64,000 nucleotides of DNA from Geodermatophilus sabuli (GTDB lineage: Bacteria; Actinomycetota; Actinomycetes; Mycobacteriales; Geodermatophilaceae): assembly GCF_010686765.1 (NCBI RefSeq), contig NZ_JAAGWF010000008.1:186001-250000 (forward strand), in the 5' to 3' direction. A model generated the notes under the pieces. The model was given only the letters and a program-made list of their open reading frames with translations, was not told the origin of the DNA and made no database searches. Shown here piece by piece: positions 63,548 to 64,000 of the stretch. Every line of letters starts with the position of its first letter. Position 1 is the first letter of the stretch. The translations under genes were made by a program, and so were the position numbers.

Positions 63548-64000
63548 GACGGGCCCTGCCCGAGCTCGGAGACGATCTCGCTGATCCGCAGCCCGAAGTC
63601 CTCGTCGACGACCACGACCTCACCGCGGGCGATCAGCGTGCCGTTGACCAGCAGGTCGGCGGGGGCGCTGGCGGCCCGGTCGAGTTCCACGACCTCGCCC
63701 GGGTGCAGCGACAGCAGCTCGCTGACCGTCATCCGGGTGCGGCCGATCTCGACGGTGACCTCCATGGCCACGTGCCGAAGCAGGTCGATGCTCCCGCGCG
63801 GGGCGCGGGCCTGGGGGAGGGTCACCTGCAGGGCGAAGGTCGCCTCCACGGTGCCGCCACCCGCCAGCAGCGGGACGGCGACGAACATGCCCTTGTCCCG
63901 CAGCCCGTCCATCGCGGTGTCGGGGTCCTCGGTGCGCTCGGAGTCCACCCGCACGCGCCCCAGCGTCGCGGCCGCGGCCTCGAGGGCCGGCCGCAGCGCG
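63544..64000 (-). CDS. fliN: Flagellar motor switch protein FliN (5' truncated by window edge)
   Basis: The frame is open to the last base, so the start lies outside; about 151 residues are visible. The SpoA (FliN) domain is at the C-terminus: HVAMEVTVEIGRTRMTVSELLSLHPGEVVELDR, recognised by EIGRTRM and LLSLHPGEVVELD, and GEVVVVDEDFGLRISEI. About 65 visible residues precede it (LEAAAATLGRVRVDSER, then MFVAVPLLAGGG), so this is a longer form, perhaps FliY-like. It forms the lower C-ring with FliM and FliG. It overlaps fliO by 4 bp and leads the operon in this window. Confidence 0.92.
   Translation of the reverse strand, partial: ALRPALEAAAATLGRVRVDSERTEDPDTAMDGLRDKGMFVAVPLLAGGGTVEATFALQVTLPQARAPRGSIDLLRHVAMEVTVEIGRTRMTVSELLSLHPGEVVELDRAASAPADLLVNGTLIARGEVVVVDEDFGLRISEIVSELGQGPS

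Overview
The window is about 73% G+C with many GTG starts, 4-bp ATGA/GTGA overlaps, mycothiol-linked genes (mca and a maleylpyruvate-isomerase-fold protein) and a flagellar export operon. This points to a motile, high-GC actinobacterium. Flagellar genes next to Mycobacterium-like gene order suggest Geodermatophilaceae (Blastococcus, Modestobacter or Geodermatophilus), but that is inference and no marker gene proves it. I see no insertion sequence, prophage or CRISPR array.

Region 1 (1-12021) is an exopolysaccharide locus. It holds a GT2-GT4 fusion glycosyltransferase (cut by the window edge), two paralogous GT2 enzymes, two NodB deacetylases and a flippase. It also has an unusual Wzz / degenerate-kinase / Wzy fusion protein, a divergently transcribed BY-type tyrosine kinase and its low-molecular-weight phosphatase. 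Region 2 (12124-15666) is mfd. Region 3 (15725-19401) is a compact two-gene operon: a phosphopantetheinyl transferase translationally coupled to a one-module A-T-TE synthetase, a probable orphan small-molecule pathway.

Region 4 (19452-24974) is SurA-like lipoprotein, mazG, eno, a FtsB/DivIC-like protein, a DUF501 protein and a Ppx/GppA phosphatase. With mfd it matches the mfd-mazG-eno-Rv1024-Rv1025-Rv1026 block of M. tuberculosis. Region 5 (24978-41754) is mixed housekeeping: DUF4235, family 5 uracil-DNA glycosylase, NDH-2, a tRNA with UAA anticodon, an FAD monooxygenase, a Bax-inhibitor-1 protein, thiolase, SGNH hydrolase, DUF2252, GNAT, a MoxR/VWA pair, threonine ammonia-lyase and an M3 peptidase.

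Region 6 (41860-54373) again follows M. tuberculosis order: greA, mca, a small membrane protein, a DUF255 protein, hemolysin III, a cis-prenyltransferase and phoH2. Inserted among them are an RNHCP protein, an AMIN-like exported protein, a putative ribbon-helix-helix regulator, a mycothiol-enzyme-fold protein, a geranylgeranyl-reductase-type flavoprotein and a DUF885 peptidase. A short leaderless ORF overlaps phoH2 and may be its antitoxin. Region 7 (54451-55222) is a broken AbiEi/DUF559 gene. Region 8 (55226-64000, minus strand) is the flagellar export operon fliN-fliO-fliP-fliQ-fliR-flhB-flhA-flhF-like plus a small membrane protein.

Two features recur across the window. Many genes start 6-7 nt after a TANNNT-like -10 hexamer, the pattern of leaderless mRNAs. 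A hairpin-forming repeat sits just after the stop codon of several genes. No gene-free stretch exceeds 300 bases; the longest gaps (about 240-250 bp) are divergent promoter regions.
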